A stretch of DNA of 64,000 nucleotides, taken from NCBI RefSeq assembly GCF_009928445.1, contig NZ_JAABNO010000001.1, positions 1-64,000 of the forward strand, given 5' to 3'. Positions 19,624 to 27,411 of the stretch are shown here, piece after piece. Made by a program: the position numbers and the translations under genes. Position 1 is the stretch's first letter, and each line of letters begins with the position of its first letter. This DNA is from Clostridium sp. C8-1-8. Its GTDB lineage: Bacteria > Bacillota > Clostridia > Clostridiales > Clostridiaceae. Under the pieces are notes generated by a model. That model was given only the letters and a program-made list of their open reading frames with translations, had not been told where the DNA came from and ran no database searches.

Positions 19624-19799
19624 TAGTTATAAAATCATTAAAAATATGTAGTATTATTAATTTAAGAGTTAGATATATTTTATAACTTTAAATAGAGACA
19701 ATTTTAATTAATGATAAATAGGGTTATCTTTAGGATTGCTTAATTGGTTAAGTGATATTTAAAGGTAACCCTTGTATTTTTTACTGCTAAGAATAGTTA

Positions 19800-19985
19800 T
19801 ATAAAAAGTTCTAGCTAAACCTAGTAATTTAGATGTCTTAGGATAGCTATTTAGGATAAATAGTAGGAAATGAAAATATGTGGTCTTCCAGAACTTCTTC
19901 ATATACGTTAAGAAAAAGCATATGGTGAAAAAGGCTCACTAAAGAATGTGGCTTCAGCGACTTTTTTACTATCTAGGAATTGATC
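19800..19985 (+). repeat. R1 dispersed repeat, copy 4
   Basis: Contains TAGCTAAACCTAGTAATTTA, TAAATAGTAGGAAATGAAAA, ACTTCTTCATATACGTTAAG, AAAAAGCATATGG and a tail AAAAAGGCTCACTAAAG ... GGCTTCAGCGACTTTTTTA. It is the copy most like copy 5 in the tail. It lies downstream of the LPXTG gene and may supply its terminator. Confidence 0.7.
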
Positions 19986-20274
19986 ATTAAGTTGAAACTA
20001 TAAGTAATATAGTGAAATACAGTCAAAACAGCATTTTATAAGTAAATTCTTAAAAAGTTAAGAGTTTTAAGCGGAGTAAAGTTATATAGATAAAAAGCCA
20101 AACTATTGATTATTTTAAGAATAAAGGAGATTGTTATATGTGGAGCAAATCTATATAGTTATTATTAAATAGCATGTTTACTCTTTTGTTTAGTAAATAT
20201 ATAATAAATAAGAAATAATAGTAAGTATAAACTTATTAACTAAGGGATAAGAGCAGATTAGGAGATATAGATTT

Positions 20275-20754
20275 ATGAACATAACATTAATAACAGTAGG
20301 TAAAATAAAAGAAAAATACTTAAAAGATGCTATAGATGAATATTCAAAGAGACTAAAAAGATATTGCAAGTTAGATGTTATAGAACTTCCCGATGAAAAA
20401 ACTCCGGACAATGCATCAGAAAAGGAAGAACTTCAGATAAAAGAGAAAGAAGGACTGCTTATACTAAAGTCTATAAAAGAAAATATGTATGTAATAGCGC
20501 TAGATCTAAAAGGTAACATGATATCCTCAGAAGATTTTTCAAACCTTATAGGAGATTTAGGGGTTAAGGGTGAGAGTCAACTTTGCTTCGTAATAGGAGG
20601 CTCCTTAGGACTATCAAAGGATGTCATAGAAAGAGCAAACTATAAGTTGTGCTTCTCAAAGATGACCTTCCCACATCAGCTTTTTAGAGTGATGCTACTT
20701 GAGCAGATTTATAGGGCATATAGGATAATGAAGGGTGAACCGTATCATAAGTAA
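20275..20754 (+). CDS. rlmH: 23S rRNA (pseudouridine1915-N3)-methyltransferase RlmH
   Basis: A SPOUT-class methyltransferase that modifies pseudouridine 1915 of helix 69 in 70S ribosomes. At 159 aa it is full length. It begins [16 protein letters not shown] and carries the knot segments [10 protein letters not shown] and [22 protein letters not shown]. It ends MKGEPYHK, one residue different from the GEAYHK end of the staphylococcal protein into which SCC elements insert. Codons GGT-GAA-CC of this ending form the left copy of the direct repeat that bounds the mobile element. The gene is intact after insertion. Confidence 0.95.
   Translation: MNITLITVGKIKEKYLKDAIDEYSKRLKRYCKLDVIELPDEKTPDNASEKEELQIKEKEGLLILKSIKENMYVIALDLKGNMISSEDFSNLIGDLGVKGESQLCFVIGGSLGLSKDVIERANYKLCFSKMTFPHQLFRVMLLEQIYRAYRIMKGEPYHK
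20733..20754 (+). other. Left attachment site (attL)
   Basis: GGTGAACC followed by codons for Tyr-His-Lys and TAA, which together form the end of rlmH. A second GGTGAACC occurs 64 bases on (20797-20804) in the same reading frame, followed by TTGTATATATCAATAA, and may be a relict second site. Confidence 0.75.
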
Positions 20755-20820
20755 CGGAGGTTTTTACTAAAACTGGATGATGTTATAGAGAGATATGGTG
20801 AACCTTGTATATATCAATAA

Positions 20821-20853
20821 AAAAACTACGGCAAAAGCTGTCGTAGGTTTCAA
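20821..20853 (+). terminator. Terminator after rlmH, just inside the element
   Basis: AAACTACGGCA pairs with TGTCGTAGGTTT (one mismatch) around a short loop. It would end the rlmH transcript within the element's left end. Confidence 0.65.
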
Positions 20854-21029
20854 ATTTAAAAAGAAATGATTGATTATTAATGACATGCTGATGTTATATT
20901 CAATATTAAAAAAATAGGTATTACTATAGATTAAATAGAAATTAATCTATTTAATAGTGTTGCTGTTATATGAATGTTCTAATATAATATAATTTAGGGT
21001 ATAAAAATCTGAACACAGAGGATTAAAAA

Positions 21030-21290
21030 ATGAAAAGTGTAGAGTATTTTTTGAATGATAAATTCGTAGTTTTAAGAGTGCTTTATGAACATCAAATGGA
21101 TATAAATGGCGTTATGATATGTCCAATTACTCAGCAAGAATTAGCTGATATGTCTGGTTTTAGTAAAGCTAAGATTAACTCCATTTTAAATGAATTAATA
21201 AAAAAGCAGTATGTTGAGATGTATAATAATACAAAAGGACGTTATGTTCTTTTGTATGAGGCGATACAAATAATAAAAAGGCTGTCATGA
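21030..21290 (+). CDS. Winged-helix DNA-binding protein, 86 aa
   Basis: A small regulator-like protein. Residues 30-75 form a winged helix: TQQELADMSGFSKAKINSILNELIKKQYVEM followed by a short beta wing (TKGRYVLL). The helix-turn-helix resembles MarR/Crp-type and plasmid replication-control domains. It is the first gene of the element, close to attL, and ends 51 bases before the restriction remnant. It could control integration or replication, but there is no direct evidence. The RBS AGAGGATT is weak. Confidence 0.65.
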   Translation: MKSVEYFLNDKFVVLRVLYEHQMDINGVMICPITQQELADMSGFSKAKINSILNELIKKQYVEMYNNTKGRYVLLYEAIQIIKRLS

Positions 21291-21340
21291 TTGTAGGTCT
21301 TTGCCTTTTTAGGTGCTGAATTAGAAAGGAATATACGGGT

Positions 21341-21804
21341 ATGGATAGAAAAAAGTTTAGTGAAGATTCTAGAGTGAAACTTCCAGCACTTTTGCACTTT
21401 AAAAGACTTGGTTATGAATATCAAACCAAAAAAGTAGAATCTAATGAAATAGATAAAAGGAATAATATATTTAGATCAATATTGAAAAAATCAATTGAAA
21501 AAATTAATGGAAAAGAATATTCTGATTTGAGAATTGATGAGTTAATTAAAGAAATTTGGGACTTGACTAATAATAGTATTAATAAAGGTGAGCCATTCTT
21601 TGATAGGCTAACTTTAGGTAATTCTATAAAATTGATTGATTTATTAATCCTCCAGAGAAAATAATACAACAATTTGAAGAAAAAGTTCAAAGTATTGATA
21701 ATCAGATAAGAGATTATTATGATGAGAACTTATTATTAGAGAGGACAAAAAAGTTCTTACTGCCATTGTTAATGAATAGACAAGTAACTTTTAATAACCA
21801 ATGA
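21341..21804 (+). pseudogene. Collapsed type I restriction system: HsdR head joined to HsdS tail
   Basis: The first frame (107 codons from 21341) reads as the N-terminus of a type I restriction subunit: FSEDSRVKLPALLHFKRLGY near the start and FFDRLTLGNSIKLID near the end, the edge of the HsdR nuclease domain. At about 21640 the frame changes and the sequence becomes the C-terminus of a specificity subunit: INPPEKIIQQFEEKVQSID ... LLLERTKKFLLPLLMNRQV. A deletion has therefore removed the rest of hsdR, any hsdM and most of hsdS. Type I systems are known cargo of SCC elements. Nothing functional should remain. A clear terminator follows. Confidence 0.75.
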
Positions 21805-21807
21805 TGT

Positions 21808-21842
21808 TAAAGAGCCGAGAAGAAAACCTCGGCTCTTTAATA
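21808..21842 (+). terminator. Terminator of the lost restriction operon
   Basis: TTAAAGAGCCGAG pairs perfectly with CTCGGCTCTTTAA around a short A-rich loop. Confidence 0.85.
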
Positions 21843-22084
21843 TTATTGGTTATTAATTCAAATTTATATAAGTTCATAGGAGATATACGAGAAGTTTGTA
21901 CAAAGATCAATGTTTTTGGTTAGTGATATAGAAAAGTCTATGTAAATATATCAAACATTTTGTAATAATAAGTTATGTTTATGAATAAAAACTCAACTCG
22001 TTATCTTTTATGAAAAATATTGCAATAATTTGACTAACTGAATATATTTACAATTAAAGTAAAATATAGTTAAAATTAAATGTG

Positions 22085-22099
22085 TAGACAGTTTGTCTA
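22085..22099 (+). promoter_or_regulatory. Possible operator before the sactipeptide gene
   Basis: Perfect inverted repeat TAGACA-GTT-TGTCTA, 44 bases before the precursor ATG. A TTGACT at 22030-22035 could be a -35 box, but no convincing -10 box is placed correctly. No adjacent regulator gene is present. Confidence 0.35.
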
Positions 22100-22142
22100 T
22101 ATTTTAAATTTTATATTACTGAAATAGAAAGGAGGTGTACTT

Positions 22143-22274
22143 ATGGCAAAACTTTGGTGTGCAGTAAAATGTGGAGCGACATGTGTTGCAGGTTGCCAGG
22201 CAGATAGCCCAGCAATTCCAGTTGCAGATTGGTTTGTTGGTGCGACTGGAGCAGCTAAGTGGTCAAAAGGTTAA
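22143..22274 (+). CDS. Sactipeptide-like RiPP precursor, 43 aa
   Basis: A very short peptide with four Cys at 6, 10, 14 and 18 in perfect CX3CX3CX3C spacing, then a Pro/Asp loop (SPAIPVADW) and a hydrophobic end with VGATGAAKW. In sactipeptides such as subtilosin A, thuricin CD and thurincin H, Cys sulfurs are bridged to alpha carbons of C-terminal residues, and an ATG (Ala-Thr-Gly) motif lies in the same place. The part before the first Cys is only five residues, so any leader is tiny, shorter than the eight residues of subtilosin. The RBS AGGAGGTG is strong. Two radical SAM genes and an exporter follow. I do not recognise it as a named bacteriocin. Confidence 0.82.
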   Translation: MAKLWCAVKCGATCVAGCQADSPAIPVADWFVGATGAAKWSKG

Positions 22275-22292
22275 AGAATATAATTAAAGAAG

Positions 22293-22333
22293 TGCGGTAT
22301 TACTATTTAATAAAGTGATGCCGCATAATTTTT
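22293..22333 (+). terminator. Attenuator hairpin between precursor and modification genes
   Basis: TGCGGTATTACT pairs with AGTGATGCCGCA over 12 positions (two G-U pairs) with a 9-base loop, and a TTTTT tract follows. It lies 18 bases after the precursor stop and 28 bases before the next ATG. Partial termination here would make far more precursor than enzyme. Confidence 0.7.
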
Positions 22334-22360
22334 CATATACTATTTAAGAAGGAGAATTCT

Positions 22361-23662
22361 ATGAATTATTTTGAAGTAACATCTCTTAAAGGTAATAATT
22401 ATATATATGATTCTGATTATAATATCATTCAACCTAGTGATTTGTACTGTAGACAAACCTTGGAAGAGGTTGCAAGTACTCAAATGATAATACACAAAGA
22501 GATATCGTGTAATGAATTTTTTAATGATAAAAAACAACGTTCATTTATGCAACTTTGTTTAGTCTTGACCAATCAATGCAATTTTAGATGTAATTATTGC
22601 ATTAATTCAGATGAATATAAATATTCTAAAGGTTTTAAGAATGAACATATGTCTAAAGAAATTATTGATCATGCATTGGAGTTGTATGTTAAAAGTTACA
22701 AAGAAGCTTTTCAATGGAATCCTAATTTATCATTTGTTATAGGATTTTACGGTGGCGAACCATTGCTAAAATATGATTTAATATGTTACACAATAGAAAG
22801 AGTTAAAAAGGTATATAACATAAATGATGCCAAATATACATTAACCACTAATGCATACCTTCTTAACAGAGAAAAATTTGATTATTTATCTAAAAATAAT
22901 GTTTACATCAATGTCAGTTTTGATGGGTATGAAGAGTATCATGATTTAAATAGAAAAACAATTGATGGAAAGAAGACTTTTAAAAGGGTAGTTGAGAATT
23001 TCAGAAGTTGCTTGCAAAATGAGACGGAAGGAAAGTTAAGTATTTTAATGACCCAAGATATGAGATTTAGTCCATTAAAGATGCATGAGTTTTTCTTGGA
23101 AAATGATGATTTAGATAAAAGAATAACACGTGTTAATTCTGTTGCAGACATTAACACAGGATACTATGAGCGTTATGAAGCTTATCCTAAATTTCAAGAG
23201 GAATTTGATCAATTGTTTAATATATATATGATGTCAAAGAGGGGGAAGGACGAAAAGATATCTAATTTTGTGAAACAGTATTTTGACGGGCTATTATTAG
23301 ATATTTCAAAGAGATTACATTTTAATGATAAATTATGTTCTATATGTACTCCATTAAAATCTAGGTTGACTGTAAGTACTGATGGTAAATTGCATATATG
23401 TGAAAAAGTTAATGAGAACTATTCTATAGGAGATGTGTTTAATGGTGTAGATGTTGATTTATCTTACAAGTATTATTCAAGGCTATGCTATATTAGGAAG
23501 AATGTATGTAAAGATTGTGAGATTAGAAATATATGTGGACTATGTTATGCACAAATACAAAGAGATGGTAATGAAATGAACATTGACGAGTCATTTTGCA
23601 AAAATGCTATTAAAGGCACTAAGAATGCACTAAAGTACTATTGTACTACATTAGAATATTAG
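22361..23662 (+). CDS. Radical SAM/SPASM peptide maturase 1 (AlbA-like)
   Basis: A 433-aa radical SAM enzyme, close in length to the subtilosin maturase AlbA. The AdoMet cluster motif CNFRCNYC gives Cys73, Cys77 and Cys80, followed by FYGGEPLLKYDL. The C-terminal SPASM domain carries many Cys: CSIC, HICEK, then CKDCEIRNICGLC and a final FCKN, enough for two auxiliary 4Fe-4S clusters. The first 60 residues may contribute to leader recognition. It is predicted to form Cys S-to-alpha-carbon bridges in the 43-aa peptide. The RBS AGAAGGAG precedes the ATG. The second maturase starts 14 bases downstream. Confidence 0.85.
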   Translation: MNYFEVTSLKGNNYIYDSDYNIIQPSDLYCRQTLEEVASTQMIIHKEISCNEFFNDKKQRSFMQLCLVLTNQCNFRCNYCINSDEYKYSKGFKNEHMSKEIIDHALELYVKSYKEAFQWNPNLSFVIGFYGGEPLLKYDLICYTIERVKKVYNINDAKYTLTTNAYLLNREKFDYLSKNNVYINVSFDGYEEYHDLNRKTIDGKKTFKRVVENFRSCLQNETEGKLSILMTQDMRFSPLKMHEFFLENDDLDKRITRVNSVADINTGYYERYEAYPKFQEEFDQLFNIYMMSKRGKDEKISNFVKQYFDGLLLDISKRLHFNDKLCSICTPLKSRLTVSTDGKLHICEKVNENYSIGDVFNGVDVDLSYKYYSRLCYIRKNVCKDCEIRNICGLCYAQIQRDGNEMNIDESFCKNAIKGTKNALKYYCTTLEY

Positions 23663-23675
23663 TGGAGGAATAAAA

Positions 23676-24926
23676 ATGAAATATTCTTTAATGAACTTTA
23701 TTATAACCAATAAAGGTACTAACGGTATAATATTTGTAGACTTACTAAATAGTAGATATATTGAGCTGGATAGTACTGAAGCAGTGTTTTATGAGAATGT
23801 AATGAATAGTGGAGCTATAAGTTGTAAAGAGGAAGAAGAAGTAATAAATAAATTATTGGATGAAAATATTATTATTCAAAGCAATGCATCTTATTATCCT
23901 GAAGAACTTGCAATTTTTGATGTAGACTTTCTAAAAGGTAACCTTTCAGAGTTTCAACTAAATCAAGCTGTACTAGAACTAACTACTACTTGCACATTTA
24001 ATTGTGAATTTTGTGATGAGAACAGTAATAAAGCTTTTGCATCATGTTTTTGCAAAAGATGGAGTTATAATGCGAACAATTATGATTATATTCAGCTTAT
24101 AGAGACATTGTTAAGTTTTGGAACAAGGCAAATAGTGTTTCAAGGTGGCGATCCTTTTAACGATAAAAACTCATTAAAGCTTATAAAAGAAATTTTAGAT
24201 AGGGTCAATAAAGTTAGTCCAAACACGATGATTTGCTTTTCAGTAAACGGATATAGTCTAAATGAAGAAATAATAAATTATCTGAGTGGATATAAGAATA
24301 TTCTATTTAATATACAACTAATAGGATTTAATGAAGAAGAGTATTTTAATATAAGTAAGATTCCAGATGGGTATAAAAGGGTTCTTAATAATGTTTTATT
24401 ATTAAAAGCTGCAAAAATATCTGTAGTAGGAACATTTTTAATAAGTAATAAAAATCAAGTTAATCATTCGGAGTCATTTCAACAAGACATAGGAATACCA
24501 ATATCGTATATCTACCTCTATAATAGTGAGTTAGCTTGCAAAGATAAATTAGGTGATTACAAACAAAGGACAATTACATTAGACATTTCAAATCACCTCA
24601 TTGCAAAGAAGTTAAATGGATGCTTATATGGTCAGTTATTTTTTTCATGTAAACAGGATGTCTATCCTTGCGCTTTTTTGCGAGACTTTAAATTAGGGAA
24701 TTTAAATGAAAATACACTTCAGGAGATAATAGCTAAGAAAGATTATAGAAAGTTCTGGTTTTTGTCAAAGTCAAAAATAGATCCTTGTGATAAATGTAAA
24801 TATAGCATTCAGTGTTTTGATTGTAGAGCTATAGAGTATTCAGTGAATAAAAAATTGGATAAGGAATATTATTGTAACCAAATCAATGGAGGTGAGATAT
24901 TAAATGAAGCAAAAAGCAATACTTAG
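23676..24926 (+). CDS. Radical SAM/SPASM peptide maturase 2
   Basis: A 416-aa second radical SAM enzyme with the cluster motif CTFNCEFC (Cys106, Cys110, Cys113), a FQGGDPF segment, and a SPASM-type tail with CKQDVYPC, CDKCKYSIQCFDC and YYCN. Residues 1-75 look like a PqqD-type precursor-recognition domain (RYIELDSTEAVFYENV ... EEVINKLLDENII), so this protein may be the one that docks the peptide. Two maturases with a single precursor differ from thuricin CD (two maturases, two peptides) and from subtilosin (one maturase). Its end overlaps the ABC gene by 23 bases, indicating coupled translation. Confidence 0.83.
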   Translation: MKYSLMNFIITNKGTNGIIFVDLLNSRYIELDSTEAVFYENVMNSGAISCKEEEEVINKLLDENIIIQSNASYYPEELAIFDVDFLKGNLSEFQLNQAVLELTTTCTFNCEFCDENSNKAFASCFCKRWSYNANNYDYIQLIETLLSFGTRQIVFQGGDPFNDKNSLKLIKEILDRVNKVSPNTMICFSVNGYSLNEEIINYLSGYKNILFNIQLIGFNEEEYFNISKIPDGYKRVLNNVLLLKAAKISVVGTFLISNKNQVNHSESFQQDIGIPISYIYLYNSELACKDKLGDYKQRTITLDISNHLIAKKLNGCLYGQLFFSCKQDVYPCAFLRDFKLGNLNENTLQEIIAKKDYRKFWFLSKSKIDPCDKCKYSIQCFDCRAIEYSVNKKLDKEYYCNQINGGEILNEAKSNT

Positions 24927-26514
24927 ATCAGTATTAATAACTGCGGTCTCAGCTATTGTTATTTCGGCATTATCTTCTGGTATATCTCTATATATTCCAA
25001 TCTTAAATAAAAATATTATAGACAAGGGTATTGCAAATAATAAGATTGATTTGGTTATAAGGTTTTGTATTATTCTACTGATACTAAATATTTCGAATTC
25101 TTTATTAAAGTTCTTAAGTAATGGCATAATATCTCAACTAGGTATTAGAGTTGTAAGTAATGTTAAAAAGGCCTTTATAGGAAAAGTATTTAAATTTCCA
25201 ATGGCATTTTTTGATGCAAGAAATAGTGGACAATTAACGCAAAGGATTCACGAAATTGATGGACTATCAGTATTATTTTCACCTACATTTCTACATATAC
25301 TTACAAGTGTCTCCTCTTGTATCGGTGGAATAATTGTTGTACTAAATATACAACCTTCAATAGTGTTATTTTATTGCCCAGCTATACCATTAGTTGCGTT
25401 TTTATCATATAAGATAGCTAGTTTACTACAAAATAGTCTTATGGAAACAGCTGATTTAGAGTGTGAAACTAATGGAATAGTACAAGAGAGTATACAAGGA
25501 ATTGCTGAGGTAAAGAGTCTCAATCTTGGAGGTAAGAAGGAAAGGGAGATTAATGAGCTAACCTCTAAAGTATATAAGAAAACTCTTTGGCAGAATTTAT
25601 TCGTTTCTGCAGGTAGCGAAATTATGGCACTACTAAATATTTTAATCTCATTAGGAATTACAATTTTATGTGCAAATTTAATAATAAAGAAGCGGATGAC
25701 TATAGGAGAATACCTTGCGATAACACAATATACATCATTAATTTTAGCACCAGCGCAACTTGTTGCCTCTGCATATATCTCATTGCAACCTGGAATAGTT
25801 AGTTTTAAGAGAATAAAAGAATTAAATCAATTAGAGGTTGAAGAATATAGTGAAGGAAATGACATAGAAGAAATTAATACCATAGACTGTAAAAATGTTA
25901 CGTTTGGATATAGCGATAAGTATGTTTTGAAAAATATTAATTTTTCTATACGAAGAGGTCAAAAATTTGCTGTAGTAGGGCCTAATGGTTCAGGAAAAAC
26001 TACATTAGCTAAGTTGCTACTTGGATTTTATAATAATTATGAAGGGCATATTAATTACAATAACACTGATATGAAAAGTTTTTCGGTTAAAAGTTTAAGA
26101 AAAGAAATTTCTATAGTATTTCAAGATGTTTTTCTATTTAATGGAACATTATTTGATAATATAAAGTGTGCAGCTCCAGAAGCAGATAATAAAGATATTA
26201 TTGAGGCACTAAAACAATGTGGATTAGTAAAAGATATGACAGAAGAAGAAATAAGCGCTATATTATATATGCCGATTATGGAAGGTGGAAAGAATTTATC
26301 TGGAGGGCAAAAACAACGAGTTGCAATTGCAAGAGCACTTTCAAGAAAACCAAGTGTGTTAGTGTTCGATGAGGCTACAGCTCATCTTGACCAAGAAACG
26401 AAAGAATCAATAAAGGAATTTCTAAAGAACTCACTACCTAATATAATTTGTATCATAATTACTCATGATGATGATTTTGCTAAGTTAGCAGATGAGGTTT
26501 TGTTGCTACAATAG
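24904..26514 (+). CDS. ABC exporter for the modified peptide
   Basis: A 536-aa half transporter: an N-terminal six-helix membrane domain (about 1-290), then an ATPase with Walker A GPNGSGKTT, Q-loop FQDVFLFNG, signature LSGGQKQR, Walker B VLVFDEAT and switch His in ITHDDD. It has no C39 peptidase domain, which fits a peptide with little or no leader to remove. It is expected to export the mature sactipeptide and perhaps give self-protection. The start overlaps the maturase 2 end, with the RBS GGAGGTGAG. The motifs are complete. Confidence 0.88.
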   Translation: MKQKAILRSVLITAVSAIVISALSSGISLYIPILNKNIIDKGIANNKIDLVIRFCIILLILNISNSLLKFLSNGIISQLGIRVVSNVKKAFIGKVFKFPMAFFDARNSGQLTQRIHEIDGLSVLFSPTFLHILTSVSSCIGGIIVVLNIQPSIVLFYCPAIPLVAFLSYKIASLLQNSLMETADLECETNGIVQESIQGIAEVKSLNLGGKKEREINELTSKVYKKTLWQNLFVSAGSEIMALLNILISLGITILCANLIIKKRMTIGEYLAITQYTSLILAPAQLVASAYISLQPGIVSFKRIKELNQLEVEEYSEGNDIEEINTIDCKNVTFGYSDKYVLKNINFSIRRGQKFAVVGPNGSGKTTLAKLLLGFYNNYEGHINYNNTDMKSFSVKSLRKEISIVFQDVFLFNGTLFDNIKCAAPEADNKDIIEALKQCGLVKDMTEEEISAILYMPIMEGGKNLSGGQKQRVAIARALSRKPSVLVFDEATAHLDQETKESIKEFLKNSLPNIICIIITHDDDFAKLADEVLLLQ

Positions 26515-26900
26515 AATTAAGTTTGCAGTAATTCATACAAGTGGAAAGTGATGTGATGTTAGCAAAAAAATCAATTAAACTTAAACCAATCTTAAATGTC
26601 TGTATCTGATAAATTGATTTTTACTAAATTACGAAGCATATCAGTAATTGCGATAGTAATAAGGAAAAGAGCATTTATTGTTTAGTTAGTTATAACGTTA
26701 ATCTTATTGACTAGAGTAAGTAATTGCATATAATTGGATGCATCGACTTATGTTTTGTGTTTTTTAATGCTGTTGTATATTATTATTGGGTTCTTTATAG
26801 AGTTAAATATATTATCAATTAGTGTAGCAATTTTAATTATGTATATTTTATTGAGCAATTACTTAAAATACCTCTAAATAATGCAATTTGGAGGTGTTTA

Positions 26901-27043
26901 ATGATTACTATGCTTTGTAAATATGCATACCTTTATATGATTTTTTTACATTTATTGAATGTGTAATTTTATCTGCATATTTTTTTAAAAAAGCTATTAT
27001 TGATATTAAATATTTAATTGATTATTTTAAAGCTCTTAAATAA
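26901..27043 (+). pseudogene. Small membrane peptide with an apparent frameshift
   Basis: A strong RBS (GGAGGTG) precedes an ATG whose frame (MITMLCKYAYLYMIF) stops after 21 codons. One base fewer in the seven-T run at about 26942-26948 would continue into an open frame reading FIECVILSAYFFKKAI and ending KYLIDYFKALK. Together they would make a membrane protein of about 47 residues, in a plausible place for an immunity gene of the bacteriocin. The rest of 26515-27219 shows no gene I can support. Confidence 0.4.
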
Positions 27044-27219
27044 ATTTAAATTTTAAGTATATTTTTTTACAACTTACCCAAAATAGATATATACCTCAGG
27101 ATTATTACCCTATAAAATAAGATTCTTATTTTTTTATGTAACCTTTTTTATTGATTTGGAATATTATTATTTTATGTGTTGCAAACATCAAAATATCTAC
27201 AATCCCCTTATCCAATAAT

Positions 27220-27262
27220 ATAAAAATAAGCTAAGAGGTTTAATCTCCTAGCTTATTTTTAT
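27220..27262. terminator. Terminator downstream of the sactipeptide cluster
   Basis: AAAAATAAGCTA pairs with TAGCTTATTTTT, with partial pairing inside the stem (AGAGG / CTCCT). It is usable from both strands. Confidence 0.8.
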
Positions 27263-27411
27263 ATCTGATTATAAACAGCTTAAAATTGAACTTAAAATAA
27301 TTAAATTACTTAGTTTATATTTAATAAAACTTAGTTTAGATAAATGAATAAAAACTATCTCTAAACACAAAATATAACATGTTTACTTTATATTAAGTAG
27401 GTGATAAATTC

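Noticed and set aside
20770-20820. A mini-ORF reading LDDVIERYGEP after rlmH with CGGAGG upstream
   Set aside because: There is no ATG, GTG or TTG at a suitable distance; it is more likely the tail of a lost gene or part of an attachment site.
22143-22274. Lanthipeptide or lasso peptide precursor
   Set aside because: There are few Ser/Thr suited to lanthionine formation, no LanM/LanB/LanC or lasso cyclase genes, and two radical SAM maturases instead.
26767-26877. A 36-codon hydrophobic ORF after the ABC exporter
   Set aside because: It could be a membrane immunity peptide, but it has no RBS and its hydrophobic content is expected from T-rich sequence.
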